From positions 1 to 10,392 of the forward strand of contig PNBM01000084.1 in the NCBI GenBank assembly GCA_003135995.1: 10,392 bases of DNA. Reading direction: 5' to 3'. This document shows positions 1 through 6,421 of the stretch, in pieces. This DNA comes from Ignavibacteriota bacterium. Lineage in GTDB: Bacteria > Bacteroidota > Ignavibacteria > Tepidaquicellales > Tepidaquicellaceae. The translations under genes were made by a program, and so were the position numbers. Each line of letters opens with the position of its first letter. The first letter of the stretch is position 1. A model generated the notes under the pieces. The model had not been told where the DNA came from. It ran no database searches and was given only the letters and a program-made list of their open reading frames with translations.

Positions 1-1
1 C

Positions 2-1435
2 ACAAATGGGGGAGATAATTGGAGCTTATTAACTATCGCATCTTCTGAGACTTTTTTTTCAGTCTATTTTATTAATTCTCAAACCGGATGGTTATCGGGC
101 GATGCTGACATACTTAAATCAACTAATGGTGGAAATAATTGGAATAGTCAAATAAGTGGAACATCAAATTTTCTTCGTTCAATTCATTTTACTGATTCGC
201 AGACAGGTTTGGCGATAGGAGATTGCGGAGCTATAACAAAAACTACAAATGGAGGAGTAAACTGGAATTCAAAATCTAAAGGAACAGATTCTTTTTTTAC
301 TACAGCATATTTTATAAATTCACAAACCGGTTGGGCTGCAGGTTATAGGAGCATTTATGTGGGTGGAGGAATTATATGCAAAACAACAGACGGTGGAAAT
401 AATTGGGATTCTTTAGCTCAACTCTCAATAAGCTACATTAACTATATATGTTTTACAAACTCGTTAACAGGATGGTTATCAGGTGATGCTGACATATTTA
501 AAACAACTGATGGTGGAATAAACTGGAATGTCCAATTTGATACATTAAATTCGGGTGGCTTTTATTCTATATATTGCATTAATGATCAAACCTGTTGGGC
601 GGTAGGACCTTGTATTCTTTATACAACAAACGGTGGGACCAATTGGATATATCGATCAAGTGGGTCAGGATCTTATCATTATGTTCAATTTATTAATTCT
701 CAAACCGGCTGGATATTTGGGGCCTCCATTCTTAAAACTATAAATGGGGGTCTGAACTGGTTGAATATATCAAATAATTCATTTCGATCCGGATGTTTTA
801 TTGATTCTCAAACGGGATGGGCTATTTCAAATGGGTATGGAATTATTTATAAAACAACAAACAGTGGAATAAACTGGAATATTCAACTTAGTTCTTCTTC
901 AAGTTATTTTGAATCGGTTCGTTTCTTAAATTCCCAAACCGGCTGGGCTGCTGGCGAATATGGAAATATTTGTTGTACGACAAATGGAGGCACAAACTGG
1001 AATTTACAGAATTCATTAACTAACCGTAGTTTATTTTCTGTATATTTTACTGATTCAATTACAGGTTGGATTGTAGGAGATTACGGAACAATTCTTAAAA
1101 CAACGAACGGAGGTATATCATCATTTGTATCACAAATCAATCAAACTGTTCCGGAAAAATTTTCGCTGATGCAAAACTATCCGAATCCGTTTAATCCGTC
1201 CACATTAATTAAATTTAATGTTCCGGTGGATTCCCGCATTCGCGGGAATGACAAAGTTTTGTTGAAAATCTATGATATTCTTGGGAAAGAAATCGAAACT
1301 CTTGTAAATGAAAAACTTCAGCCTGGTTCTTACAGCGTTGAATGGAATGCGTCACAATACCCAAGCGGAGTATATTTTTATTCTTTAGTTGCGGGAGAAT
1401 TCAGGGAATCGAGAAAAATGATTCTTCTGAAATAA
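2..1435 (+). CDS. Secreted YCF48-like/Asp-box beta-propeller protein with type IX secretion tail (5' partial)
   Basis: The reading frame is open from base 2, so the gene begins upstream of the window; the first internal start-like codon (TTG at 209) lies mid-blade and is not the true start. The visible part has about nine repeats of roughly 40 residues of the form [YF]-x-[IFT]-[ND]-S-Q-T-G-W ... I-x-K-T-T-[ND]-G-G-x-N-W. The TNGGxNW piece resembles the Asp-box of BNR/YCF48-type beta-propeller blades. The last about 85 residues form a type IX (Por) secretion type A sorting domain: QNYPNPFNPST, IYDILGKE, SGVYFYSLVAG and a terminal RKMILLK. By family knowledge, such proteins cross the outer membrane through the type IX system, the tail is cleaved, and the protein is released or anchored to the surface. 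Ligand or function of the propeller cannot be told. Oddities: a palindromic DNA repeat encodes SRIRGND inside the tail, and blades 1 and 4 are nearly identical at the DNA level. Confidence 0.9.
   Translation, partial: TNGGDNWSLLTIASSETFFSVYFINSQTGWLSGDADILKSTNGGNNWNSQISGTSNFLRSIHFTDSQTGLAIGDCGAITKTTNGGVNWNSKSKGTDSFFTTAYFINSQTGWAAGYRSIYVGGGIICKTTDGGNNWDSLAQLSISYINYICFTNSLTGWLSGDADIFKTTDGGINWNVQFDTLNSGGFYSIYCINDQTCWAVGPCILYTTNGGTNWIYRSSGSGSYHYVQFINSQTGWIFGASILKTINGGLNWLNISNNSFRSGCFIDSQTGWAISNGYGIIYKTTNSGINWNIQLSSSSSYFESVRFLNSQTGWAAGEYGNICCTTNGGTNWNLQNSLTNRSLFSVYFTDSITGWIVGDYGTILKTTNGGISSFVSQINQTVPEKFSLMQNYPNPFNPSTLIKFNVPVDSRIRGNDKVLLKIYDILGKEIETLVNEKLQPGSYSVEWNASQYPSGVYFYSLVAGEFRESRKMILLK
86..529 (+). 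repeat. Blade-level DNA duplication in the propeller gene (86-145 and 470-529)
   Basis: The 60-bp segments 86-145 and 470-529 match at 52 of 60 positions by hand alignment and lie exactly 384 bp (128 codons, three blades) apart. Both encode GWLSGDADI followed by an Asp-box. Other blades share shorter DNA words such as attctcaaaccgg (73-86 and 693-706). This points to duplication or gene conversion among blades, perhaps of a three-blade unit. Confidence 0.7.
1230..1249. repeat. Palindromic repeat inserted in frame within the sorting domain
   Basis: Arms attcccgc (1230-1237) and gcgggaat (1242-1249) are perfectly complementary around a 4-nt loop (attc). It encodes the residues DSRIRGND between the tail's beta-strand start (IKFNVPV) and VLLKIYDILGKE, a place where related tails usually run on with only a few linker residues. 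The element therefore looks like a small mobile palindrome accepted in frame in a permissive loop. Confidence 0.7.
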
Positions 1436-1438
1436 GAG

Positions 1439-1501
1439 AGTGAAACGTGAAAGGTGAAATTTTTAATGTTGAATTTTGAATTTTGAATGCTGAATATTGA
1501 A
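1439..1501. repeat. Degenerate 7-bp tandem repeat, block 1 (9 units)
   Basis: Right after the stop codon at 1433-1435 the sequence can be cut into heptamers without gaps: agtgaaa, cgtgaaa, ggtgaaa, tttttaa, tgttgaa, ttttgaa, ttttgaa, tgctgaa, tattgaa. The last three or four bases (tgaa or gaaa) are kept while the first three vary. The 16-bp word ggtgaaatttttaatg (1453-1468) recurs exactly at 1546-1561 in block 2. No coding potential is apparent. Confidence 0.85.
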
Positions 1502-1510
1502 TGACGATAA

Positions 1511-1580
1511 CGTAAGACGTAAGACGTAAGACGTGAAAGGTGAAAGGTGAAATTTTTAATGCCGAATATTAAATTTTGAG
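1511..1580. repeat. Degenerate 7-bp tandem repeat, block 2 (10 units)
   Basis: Heptamers run without gaps: cgtaaga three times, cgtgaaa, ggtgaaa twice, tttttaa, tgccgaa, tattaaa, ttttgag. The order (GTGAAA-like units, then tttttaa, then TGNNGAA-like units) repeats the order in block 1, so the two blocks appear to be duplicated copies. They are separated by a 9-nt break (1502-1510) that changes the 7-bp phase by two bases. Confidence 0.85.
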
Positions 1581-1620
1581 TTTAATTTAAATTTCGTTTT
1601 ACTTTTCACGTCTCACGTCT
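1522..1620. terminator. Long imperfect hairpin between convergent genes, possible bidirectional terminator or mRNA 3' end structure
   Basis: Segment 1522-1545 is complementary to 1597-1620 at 21 of 24 positions, and two of the three mismatches become G-U pairs in plus-strand RNA. The loop is 51 nt. The right arm is itself built of heptamers on the opposite strand (acttttc, acgtctc, acgtctc at 1601-1621). It sits between the stop codons of the convergent propeller and histidine kinase genes. There is no clear U-run directly after the stem, so an intrinsic terminator role is only a guess. Confidence 0.45.
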
Positions 1621-1660
1621 CGCAACTTAAAGAACCTTCAAACCTATTCCATTTACTACT

Positions 1661-1688
1661 TTAACATTTAACATTTAACATTTACAAT
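1661..1688. repeat. 7-bp tandem repeat, block 3 (ttaacat units) abutting the kinase stop codon
   Basis: Three exact ttaacat units (1661-1681) are followed by a diverged unit ttacaat (1682-1688), which contains the stop codon of the histidine kinase (tta at 1682-1684, read on the minus strand). On the minus strand the unit reads atgttaa, a relative of the tgttgaa units of block 1. The repeats therefore point inward from both gene ends. Confidence 0.8.
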
Positions 1689-3055
1689 TGAATGAGGAAG
1701 CTCGTGCCCGGTCCGTGTTTATCGGCGAGGCGGGATGGGCTGACAAAAGAAATTGTTCCGCCGTGCTGTTCGATAATTTGTTTCACTACTGACAGTCCGA
1801 GACCGGTGCCATCCTGAACTTTGTCCTTCACGTTTGAAGCACGATAGAAATCATTGAAAATTTTACTCTTATCGTTTTCAGGAATTCCAACACCGTTATC
1901 ACAAAATTCTATATTTATTTTTCCATCTTCGTATGTCATTAATATCTCAACCTTTCCGCCGTTGTTTGTATATTTCAAAGCATTTCCTATCAGATTTGAA
2001 AACGCAAGGTCCATAAAATCTTTATCACCGTTGAATTTTTCTTTTACAGGTCTGCTGTCATGAAAACTAATTTCTATATTTTTACTTTCAGCCTGAGCCT
2101 GCCTTTTTAAAATATTCGAATTAATTAATTCATCAAGGTCGATTTCGTCTTTTGTGAATTTTTCAATCAGTTTTATTTTTGAAATATTCAACACATCATT
2201 AATAATGTTGATCGACTCTTCCGTTCTGTTTCGAGCGCGTTTAACTTTATCCTCAACCTGCGCACTTATGGGACCGACATAATTTCCTAAAATTAAATCG
2301 AGAAAGGATTGAACAGCAACTATAGGGCTTTTGATTTCGTGAACCACACCCATGGTATATTTCATCTTGACTTTTTCTGCTTCGTTCAGTTTGTCAAGAG
2401 TAATTTTAAGCTCCTGCTCACTCGTATAAAGTGCACTCGCAATTGTGTTTGCCAAAAACACGCTTACAAAAATCATTATTCCGAATGCAGTTGCAAAAAT
2501 AAGAAGATAATTCAAATCGTTATAGTAACCTATTTTTGTAAGACCTTCGATTGCATAGTGAGGTATTATTGAAAAAAATTCCAGAAACGATAACCCATAA
2601 AAACAAAAAACGATTACTCCTGAAATCGTGTATATAACATATCCCGGAAGTATCATGCTCCCGATAATCATGTGAAAAATAAAAAATATATACAGAGGAC
2701 TTTCTATTCCACCTGTATAATATGTAAGTAGGAACAGTGCCAGTATATCAAGCTGGATTTGTATCAGTGAAAGCAATAACGGGTTAAATCCATTTACATC
2801 GTTTTTCAGCTTTGATGATTTTGTTACGGCAAAAAGAATGAGGTTGTAAACGAGTATAAATAATGAAACGGATAATAATAATATAAACTGTGCAGACTGT
2901 AATTTCAGATTCAGAACAAATTGCGCGGATAATAAAAATGCCAGCAGTGCAAAAAAAGCTATATACCTTAAATTTATGAACCAGTCGTTTCTTTTTCTGA
3001 TTAGCTTCCAGAGCTGGTCATAATCATACGTGTTAGCGGGAATGAGGTTGAGCAT
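1682..3055 (-). CDS. Membrane-bound sensor histidine kinase (orphan)
   Basis: At 457 residues this is a complete kinase. The N-terminal half (about residues 30-205) is strongly hydrophobic and fits about six membrane helices with almost no extracytoplasmic domain. A coiled linker (about 212-232) leads to the HisKA phosphoacceptor H239 in VVHEIKSP. The HATPase_c domain shows the N box NLIGNALKYT (N358), G1 DNGVGIP (D386), an F box around IFNDFYRA, and G2 GTGLGLSVV (416-424). All catalytic boxes are present, so it should autophosphorylate at H239. No response regulator lies beside it, so its partner and signal are unknown; the compact multi-helix sensor suggests a signal in or near the membrane. 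The ATG at 3053-3055 has only AT-rich sequence upstream and no clear Shine-Dalgarno site. The gene converges on the propeller gene across the heptamer-repeat region. Confidence 0.93.
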   Translation of the reverse strand: MLNLIPANTYDYDQLWKLIRKRNDWFINLRYIAFFALLAFLLSAQFVLNLKLQSAQFILLLSVSLFILVYNLILFAVTKSSKLKNDVNGFNPLLLSLIQIQLDILALFLLTYYTGGIESPLYIFFIFHMIIGSMILPGYVIYTISGVIVFCFYGLSFLEFFSIIPHYAIEGLTKIGYYNDLNYLLIFATAFGIMIFVSVFLANTIASALYTSEQELKITLDKLNEAEKVKMKYTMGVVHEIKSPIVAVQSFLDLILGNYVGPISAQVEDKVKRARNRTEESINIINDVLNISKIKLIEKFTKDEIDLDELINSNILKRQAQAESKNIEISFHDSRPVKEKFNGDKDFMDLAFSNLIGNALKYTNNGGKVEILMTYEDGKINIEFCDNGVGIPENDKSKIFNDFYRASNVKDKVQDGTGLGLSVVKQIIEQHGGTISFVSPSRLADKHGPGTSFLIQL

Positions 3056-3104
3056 AATTGATTAAAAGGAATAAAAAAATTTCAAAGTAATGTTTCAACT
3101 TTAA

Positions 3105-3118
3105 ATTAAACGTTTAAT
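3105..3118. promoter_or_regulatory. Perfect 14-bp palindrome upstream of the kinase gene, possible operator
   Basis: attaaac (3105-3111) and gtttaat (3112-3118) form a perfect palindrome about 50 bp upstream of the kinase ATG, overlapping the stop codon of the small gene at 3114-3311. The position suits an operator or promoter element for the kinase, but AT-rich palindromes of this size also arise by chance. Confidence 0.25.
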
Positions 3119-3311
3119 AATAAATATTTGTGACCTCTATTATTTCCGCCTCAGAATCTTGTTTTTTCAGAAAACCAATGAAATCAGGATTTACGTATTC
3201 CTGGTTGGTCTTTTCATATTCTTTAATCAATTCCTGGATTTTGCTGTATTCAAATGAGCTTTTGAAAAAATTCAGCTCATCTTTATCATCAAAAATTCTG
3301 TAGTAATACAT
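3114..3311 (-). CDS. Small acidic protein of unknown function (65 aa)
   Basis: I do not recognise a named family with certainty. The 65-residue product begins MYYYRIFDDKDELNFF and is rich in Asp, Glu, Lys and aromatic residues. It has no signal peptide, membrane segment or cysteine. The pattern suggests a short strand, a helical centre (about residues 21-36, IQELIKEYEKTNQEY), a second helix (DFIGFLKKQD) and a terminal strand (AEIIEVTNIYY), consistent with a compact alpha/beta fold. Codon use looks like that of the neighbours and the amino-acid composition is protein-like, which is why I call it real. It starts at the ATG at 3309-3311 after AT-rich DNA without a Shine-Dalgarno site. It lies 58 bp upstream of the kinase on the same strand, so co-transcription is possible, but no functional link can be shown. 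Confidence 0.65.
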   Translation of the reverse strand: MYYYRIFDDKDELNFFKSSFEYSKIQELIKEYEKTNQEYVNPDFIGFLKKQDSEAEIIEVTNIYY

Positions 3312-3500
3312 TTATAATTTTGATTTTAATTTTTAAAGCTGCAAAATATTCTTTAGCAACTTAAATTTAATTTTACTTAATTAAAAGTTTTAGCAATTAA
3401 AAGTTTTTACGTATTAAATCATTTCAAAAAGTAAATTAAACAAATTAATACAATTTGATATTTAATATAAAATTTCCGAATATTTATTCAGATTAAAACC
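3312..3500. other. AT-rich intergenic stretch without a gene
   Basis: No credible reading frame is seen. It contains a short direct repeat of aattaaaagttttagc with a 16-bp period (3379-3408). It presumably carries the promoter of the small gene at 3114-3311, but no promoter can be named with confidence. Confidence 0.5.
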
Positions 3501-3581
3501 TCACCCTTGCCCAAAGCCTCTTCCCGACAAGTCGGGATTTTGCAAAGAACGCTCAACCTAAAAGGAGAGGGGCAAGAGTGA
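3501..3581 (-). terminator. Composite palindromic repeat, likely transcription terminator of the etfB-etfA-acyl-CoA dehydrogenase operon
   Basis: Outer arms 3501-3512 (tcacccttgccc) and 3570-3581 (gggcaagagtga) are complementary at 11 of 12 positions. In minus-strand RNA the odd pair becomes G-U, giving a 12-bp stem followed by GGUUUUAAU. An inner perfect hairpin lies at 3522-3537 (arms tcccgac and gtcggga, loop aa). The element begins 7 bp downstream of the dehydrogenase stop codon. The structure looks like one palindromic repeat nested in another. The inner part shares cgggat...gcaaaga with the repeat at the right end of the window, so it is probably a dispersed repeat that also serves as a terminator. 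Confidence 0.6.
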
Positions 3582-3588
3582 TATAATT

Positions 3589-5310
3589 TTACTTTACAAT
3601 TTCGTCAAGATGCAATAAATCGGAATATGTTTCGTTCTTAATCGTCTCGGCGTTTTTCCGTGCATTCGCAAGAGAATTAATAATATACCTGTTCGCAATA
3701 AATCTTTTTCTCGAATTCGATTCAGCTTCATCGAGCAACAGGTAACCCGTGTAAATAAATGTATAAAGTTCAACGAGTTCTTTTGCCGATACATCCTGAA
3801 AATTTGTATCTTTTTTATCCATCACATATTTCAGACTATCATTAAATATAATCCTTATTTCTTTCAGATGATTTGCGAGAACAGCGAAACTGCCCGAATA
3901 TTCTTTAACTTCTTTTTTATCGAAGTATTCTTTAAGAACGTCATGAATGACTCCGCTGATTGCAGATACTATCTGCATTTGCGATGTTCCTTCGTAAATA
4001 TTTGTGATGCGGGCATCGCGGGCAAGCCGTTCTACCCTGAATTCTTTCATATATCCTGTTCCGCCGTGTATCTGAAGTGAATCGTATGTAATCTTGTTTG
4101 CAGATTCTGTAGTTATAAATTTTGAAATCGGAGTTAACAGGTTTGCAATTTTAGTTGTATATTTTAATTCATTAACTAAATCGGTCGTGGACTTTCCTTC
4201 CTTTTTATAACGTTCAATCAGAAGTTCAAGGCTATCTTTTTTGTCAACCCACCAGCCCGTATTATAAAAAAGTGTCCGGTTGCTTTCGAGTGTTACTTTC
4301 ATATCTATGAGGATATTTGAAACTGCAGGAATGCTATAGATTGATTTTCCAAATTGCACCCTGTCTTTAGCATAAGATAAAGCTTCTTCAAAAGCCATCT
4401 GGGAAATTCCAAGTGCCTGTGCCGAGACTCCCATTCTCGCCCGGAACATTAATTCAAAAACATATTTAATAAGTCCGAATTTTCTGCTGCCGATAAGCTG
4501 TGCCGGAGTATCATTAAATTGAAGTTCACAGGTAGGCGAACCGTGAATTCCGAGTTTATTTTCGATACGTCTTACTTTAACGGTTTTATCACCGTAACAA
4601 GCGAACATACTTAAACCCCTGCCGTCTTTGGTCCCTGATTCAGAGCGGGCAAGAACTAAAAGGACTTCGGCATTTCCATTTGTTATGAATCTTTTTACGC
4701 CACGCAAAAACCATTTTCCTTCATCATTCTGATATGCCTGAAGCTTTACAGCCTGCAGATCTGAACCCGCATCGGGTTCTGTCAAAGCCATTGCACCGAG
4801 ATATTCACCGGTTGTAAATTTCGGAATGAATTCTTCTTTCTGGTCTTCGGTTCCAAATTTGTAAAGTATATCGGCAATATCCTGAAGTCCGAAAAGATTC
4901 ATCAATGAAGCGTCTGCACGTGAAACAATTTCGGTTGCAACGAGATAAATCGTGAAAGGAAAATTCAATCCGCCGTATTTTCTTGGTATGACCAATCCCA
5001 TCATATCCGCTTTCGCAAGCCTGTCGAGATTTTCTTTTGTACCTTTTGCATACTGAACTTTTCCATCTATATGATGTGCGCCTTCATGGTCAACATCTGT
5101 TGCTCGCGGAGCAATATAATTTCCTGCGATGTCTCCGATTATTTCAAGTGTTTTCCTGTAATTTTCCATTGCATCATCAAAATTGACTGGTGCGTAGTTA
5201 TAATTTTTCGATTCATTATAATTATCTTCCAATACGTTAACAATTTCTTTCAAATCGAGTCGATTCAATTGAAATAGTATATCACTGTTATCTGAGAAAA
5301 AATTTGGCAT
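3589..5310 (-). CDS. Acyl-CoA dehydrogenase, long form with extended N- and C-termini
   Basis: This FAD enzyme of the acyl-CoA dehydrogenase family interconverts acyl-CoA and 2-enoyl-CoA, passing electrons to ETF. At 573 residues it is much longer than the about 380 of short-chain enzymes. About 45 extra residues stand at the N-terminus and a helical domain of about 120 (roughly 455-573) at the C-terminus, as in other long-form members. Visible motifs are ALTEPDAGSD (175-184), RVQFGKSI (317-324), QIHGGTGYM (413-421) and IYEGTSQMQ with E440, the position of the catalytic base in medium-chain enzymes. An insertion at about 355-387 separates the usual C-terminal helices. The gene is last in an operon, 47 nt after etfA. 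Chain length and direction of the reaction cannot be read from sequence. The ATG at 5308-5310 lacks a Shine-Dalgarno site. Confidence 0.93.
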   Translation of the reverse strand: MPNFFSDNSDILFQLNRLDLKEIVNVLEDNYNESKNYNYAPVNFDDAMENYRKTLEIIGDIAGNYIAPRATDVDHEGAHHIDGKVQYAKGTKENLDRLAKADMMGLVIPRKYGGLNFPFTIYLVATEIVSRADASLMNLFGLQDIADILYKFGTEDQKEEFIPKFTTGEYLGAMALTEPDAGSDLQAVKLQAYQNDEGKWFLRGVKRFITNGNAEVLLVLARSESGTKDGRGLSMFACYGDKTVKVRRIENKLGIHGSPTCELQFNDTPAQLIGSRKFGLIKYVFELMFRARMGVSAQALGISQMAFEEALSYAKDRVQFGKSIYSIPAVSNILIDMKVTLESNRTLFYNTGWWVDKKDSLELLIERYKKEGKSTTDLVNELKYTTKIANLLTPISKFITTESANKITYDSLQIHGGTGYMKEFRVERLARDARITNIYEGTSQMQIVSAISGVIHDVLKEYFDKKEVKEYSGSFAVLANHLKEIRIIFNDSLKYVMDKKDTNFQDVSAKELVELYTFIYTGYLLLDEAESNSRKRFIANRYIINSLANARKNAETIKNETYSDLLHLDEIVK

Positions 5311-5357
5311 TATGTTTTAGTATCTGTTTTTTTGTGTTATAAAATTTTTTACTTTTA

Positions 5358-6374
5358 TTATTTCAATTTGTGCTTATACGCTTCTATAAATTTCGGAATT
5401 ACTTCCGCCGCATCACCGACGATTCCGTAATGACTGATTTCAAAAATCGGGGCATCAGGGTCTGTATTAATAGCAATTATTTTATTTGCTTCCTGCATTC
5501 CTGCGCGATGCTGAATTGCTCCCGAAATGCCGACTGCAATATATAGCTTCGGACGAACTGTAACTCCCGTTTGACCAACCTGTCTTTCGGATGTAATAAA
5601 CCCCGCATCAACCGCGGCGCGGCTTCCGGCAACTTCACCGCCGACTGCGTGCGCCAGTTCATAAAGCAGGTTAAAATTAGCTTTCGAACCAAGTCCGTAA
5701 CCTCCGGAAACTATTATCGGTGCCGCTTTAAGATTAACCTTGCTTTCTTCGCGGTGCTGTTCCAAAACTACTAACAGATTATCTGTTTCTTCCGGTTTAA
5801 AAGGTATTTCTTTTATTTTAACTTCTTTCGGTTTATCAACTTTATGCATTTCCATCACGCCTTCCCTTACTGTTGCCATTTGTACGGGTACATCAGGGGT
5901 TATAATCGTTGCAATAATATTCCCGCCGAACGCAGGACGAATCTGCAGAAGCAAATCCTTGAACGGTTTGTTTAAATAGTTAACATCGGAAATTTTTAAA
6001 TCAGTGCAATCTGCTGTCAGTCCGCTTTTCGTGTTCGAAGCAACTCTCGGGGCAAGGTCTCTTCCCGTAACTGTAGCACCGAATAAAACTATTCTCGGAA
6101 TTTCTTTTTTTATGAGTTCATCTAATATTCTGCTGTATAGAATAGTTCTGTAGTAATGTAAATCGGGATGTTCTATCAAATAGCATTCATCTGCTCCGAA
6201 ATTAAAAGTCTCAACCGCTATATCTTTTACCTTATCACCTATGACAATTGATTTTAATTTTCCTCCCATATTATCAGCAAGTTTTCTGCCTTTGCTGAGC
6301 AATTCAAAACTCACATCTGCGGGTTTGCCGCTCCTTTGTTCTATAAAAACCCAAACTTCTGAATTATGTTTCAA
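5358..6374 (-). CDS. etfA: Electron transfer flavoprotein, alpha subunit
   Basis: The 338-residue product matches full-length EtfA: an N-terminal alpha/beta domain (VWVFIEQRSGK, SKGRKLAD) and a C-terminal FAD domain. FAD-contact motifs are GGYGLG (224-229), AGSRAAVDAG (249-258), QVGQTG (265-270), GISGAIQH (282-289) and AINTDPDAPIFEISHYGIVGD (begins at residue 301, mostly conserved). It pairs with EtfB and carries the shuttle FAD that hands electrons to or takes them from the dehydrogenase encoded next. The start is a TTG (6372-6374). No ATG occurs upstream before an in-frame stop, and the next ATG (M36) would remove the conserved first strand, so TTG is well supported. Gaps are 47 nt to etfB and 47 nt to the dehydrogenase, consistent with one transcript. 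Confidence 0.95.
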   Translation of the reverse strand: MKHNSEVWVFIEQRSGKPADVSFELLSKGRKLADNMGGKLKSIVIGDKVKDIAVETFNFGADECYLIEHPDLHYYRTILYSRILDELIKKEIPRIVLFGATVTGRDLAPRVASNTKSGLTADCTDLKISDVNYLNKPFKDLLLQIRPAFGGNIIATIITPDVPVQMATVREGVMEMHKVDKPKEVKIKEIPFKPEETDNLLVVLEQHREESKVNLKAAPIIVSGGYGLGSKANFNLLYELAHAVGGEVAGSRAAVDAGFITSERQVGQTGVTVRPKLYIAVGISGAIQHRAGMQEANKIIAINTDPDAPIFEISHYGIVGDAAEVIPKFIEAYKHKLK

Positions 6375-6421
6375 TATTTTATTATAAAAATTTATATTTA
6401 TTAATTAATAATTAAACTTAT

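Noticed and set aside
209..1435. A complete 408-residue gene starting at TTG 209
   Set aside because: The same frame is open to base 2 with two more blades of the same repeat, so this TTG is internal and the gene is 5' partial.
1439..1688. CRISPR array
   Set aside because: Units are 7 bp, contiguous and degenerate, with no spacers and no cas genes.
1854..2572. Plus-strand reading frames of 69 and 87 codons within the kinase region
   Set aside because: They lie antisense to a complete histidine kinase with all catalytic boxes and have no protein-like features.
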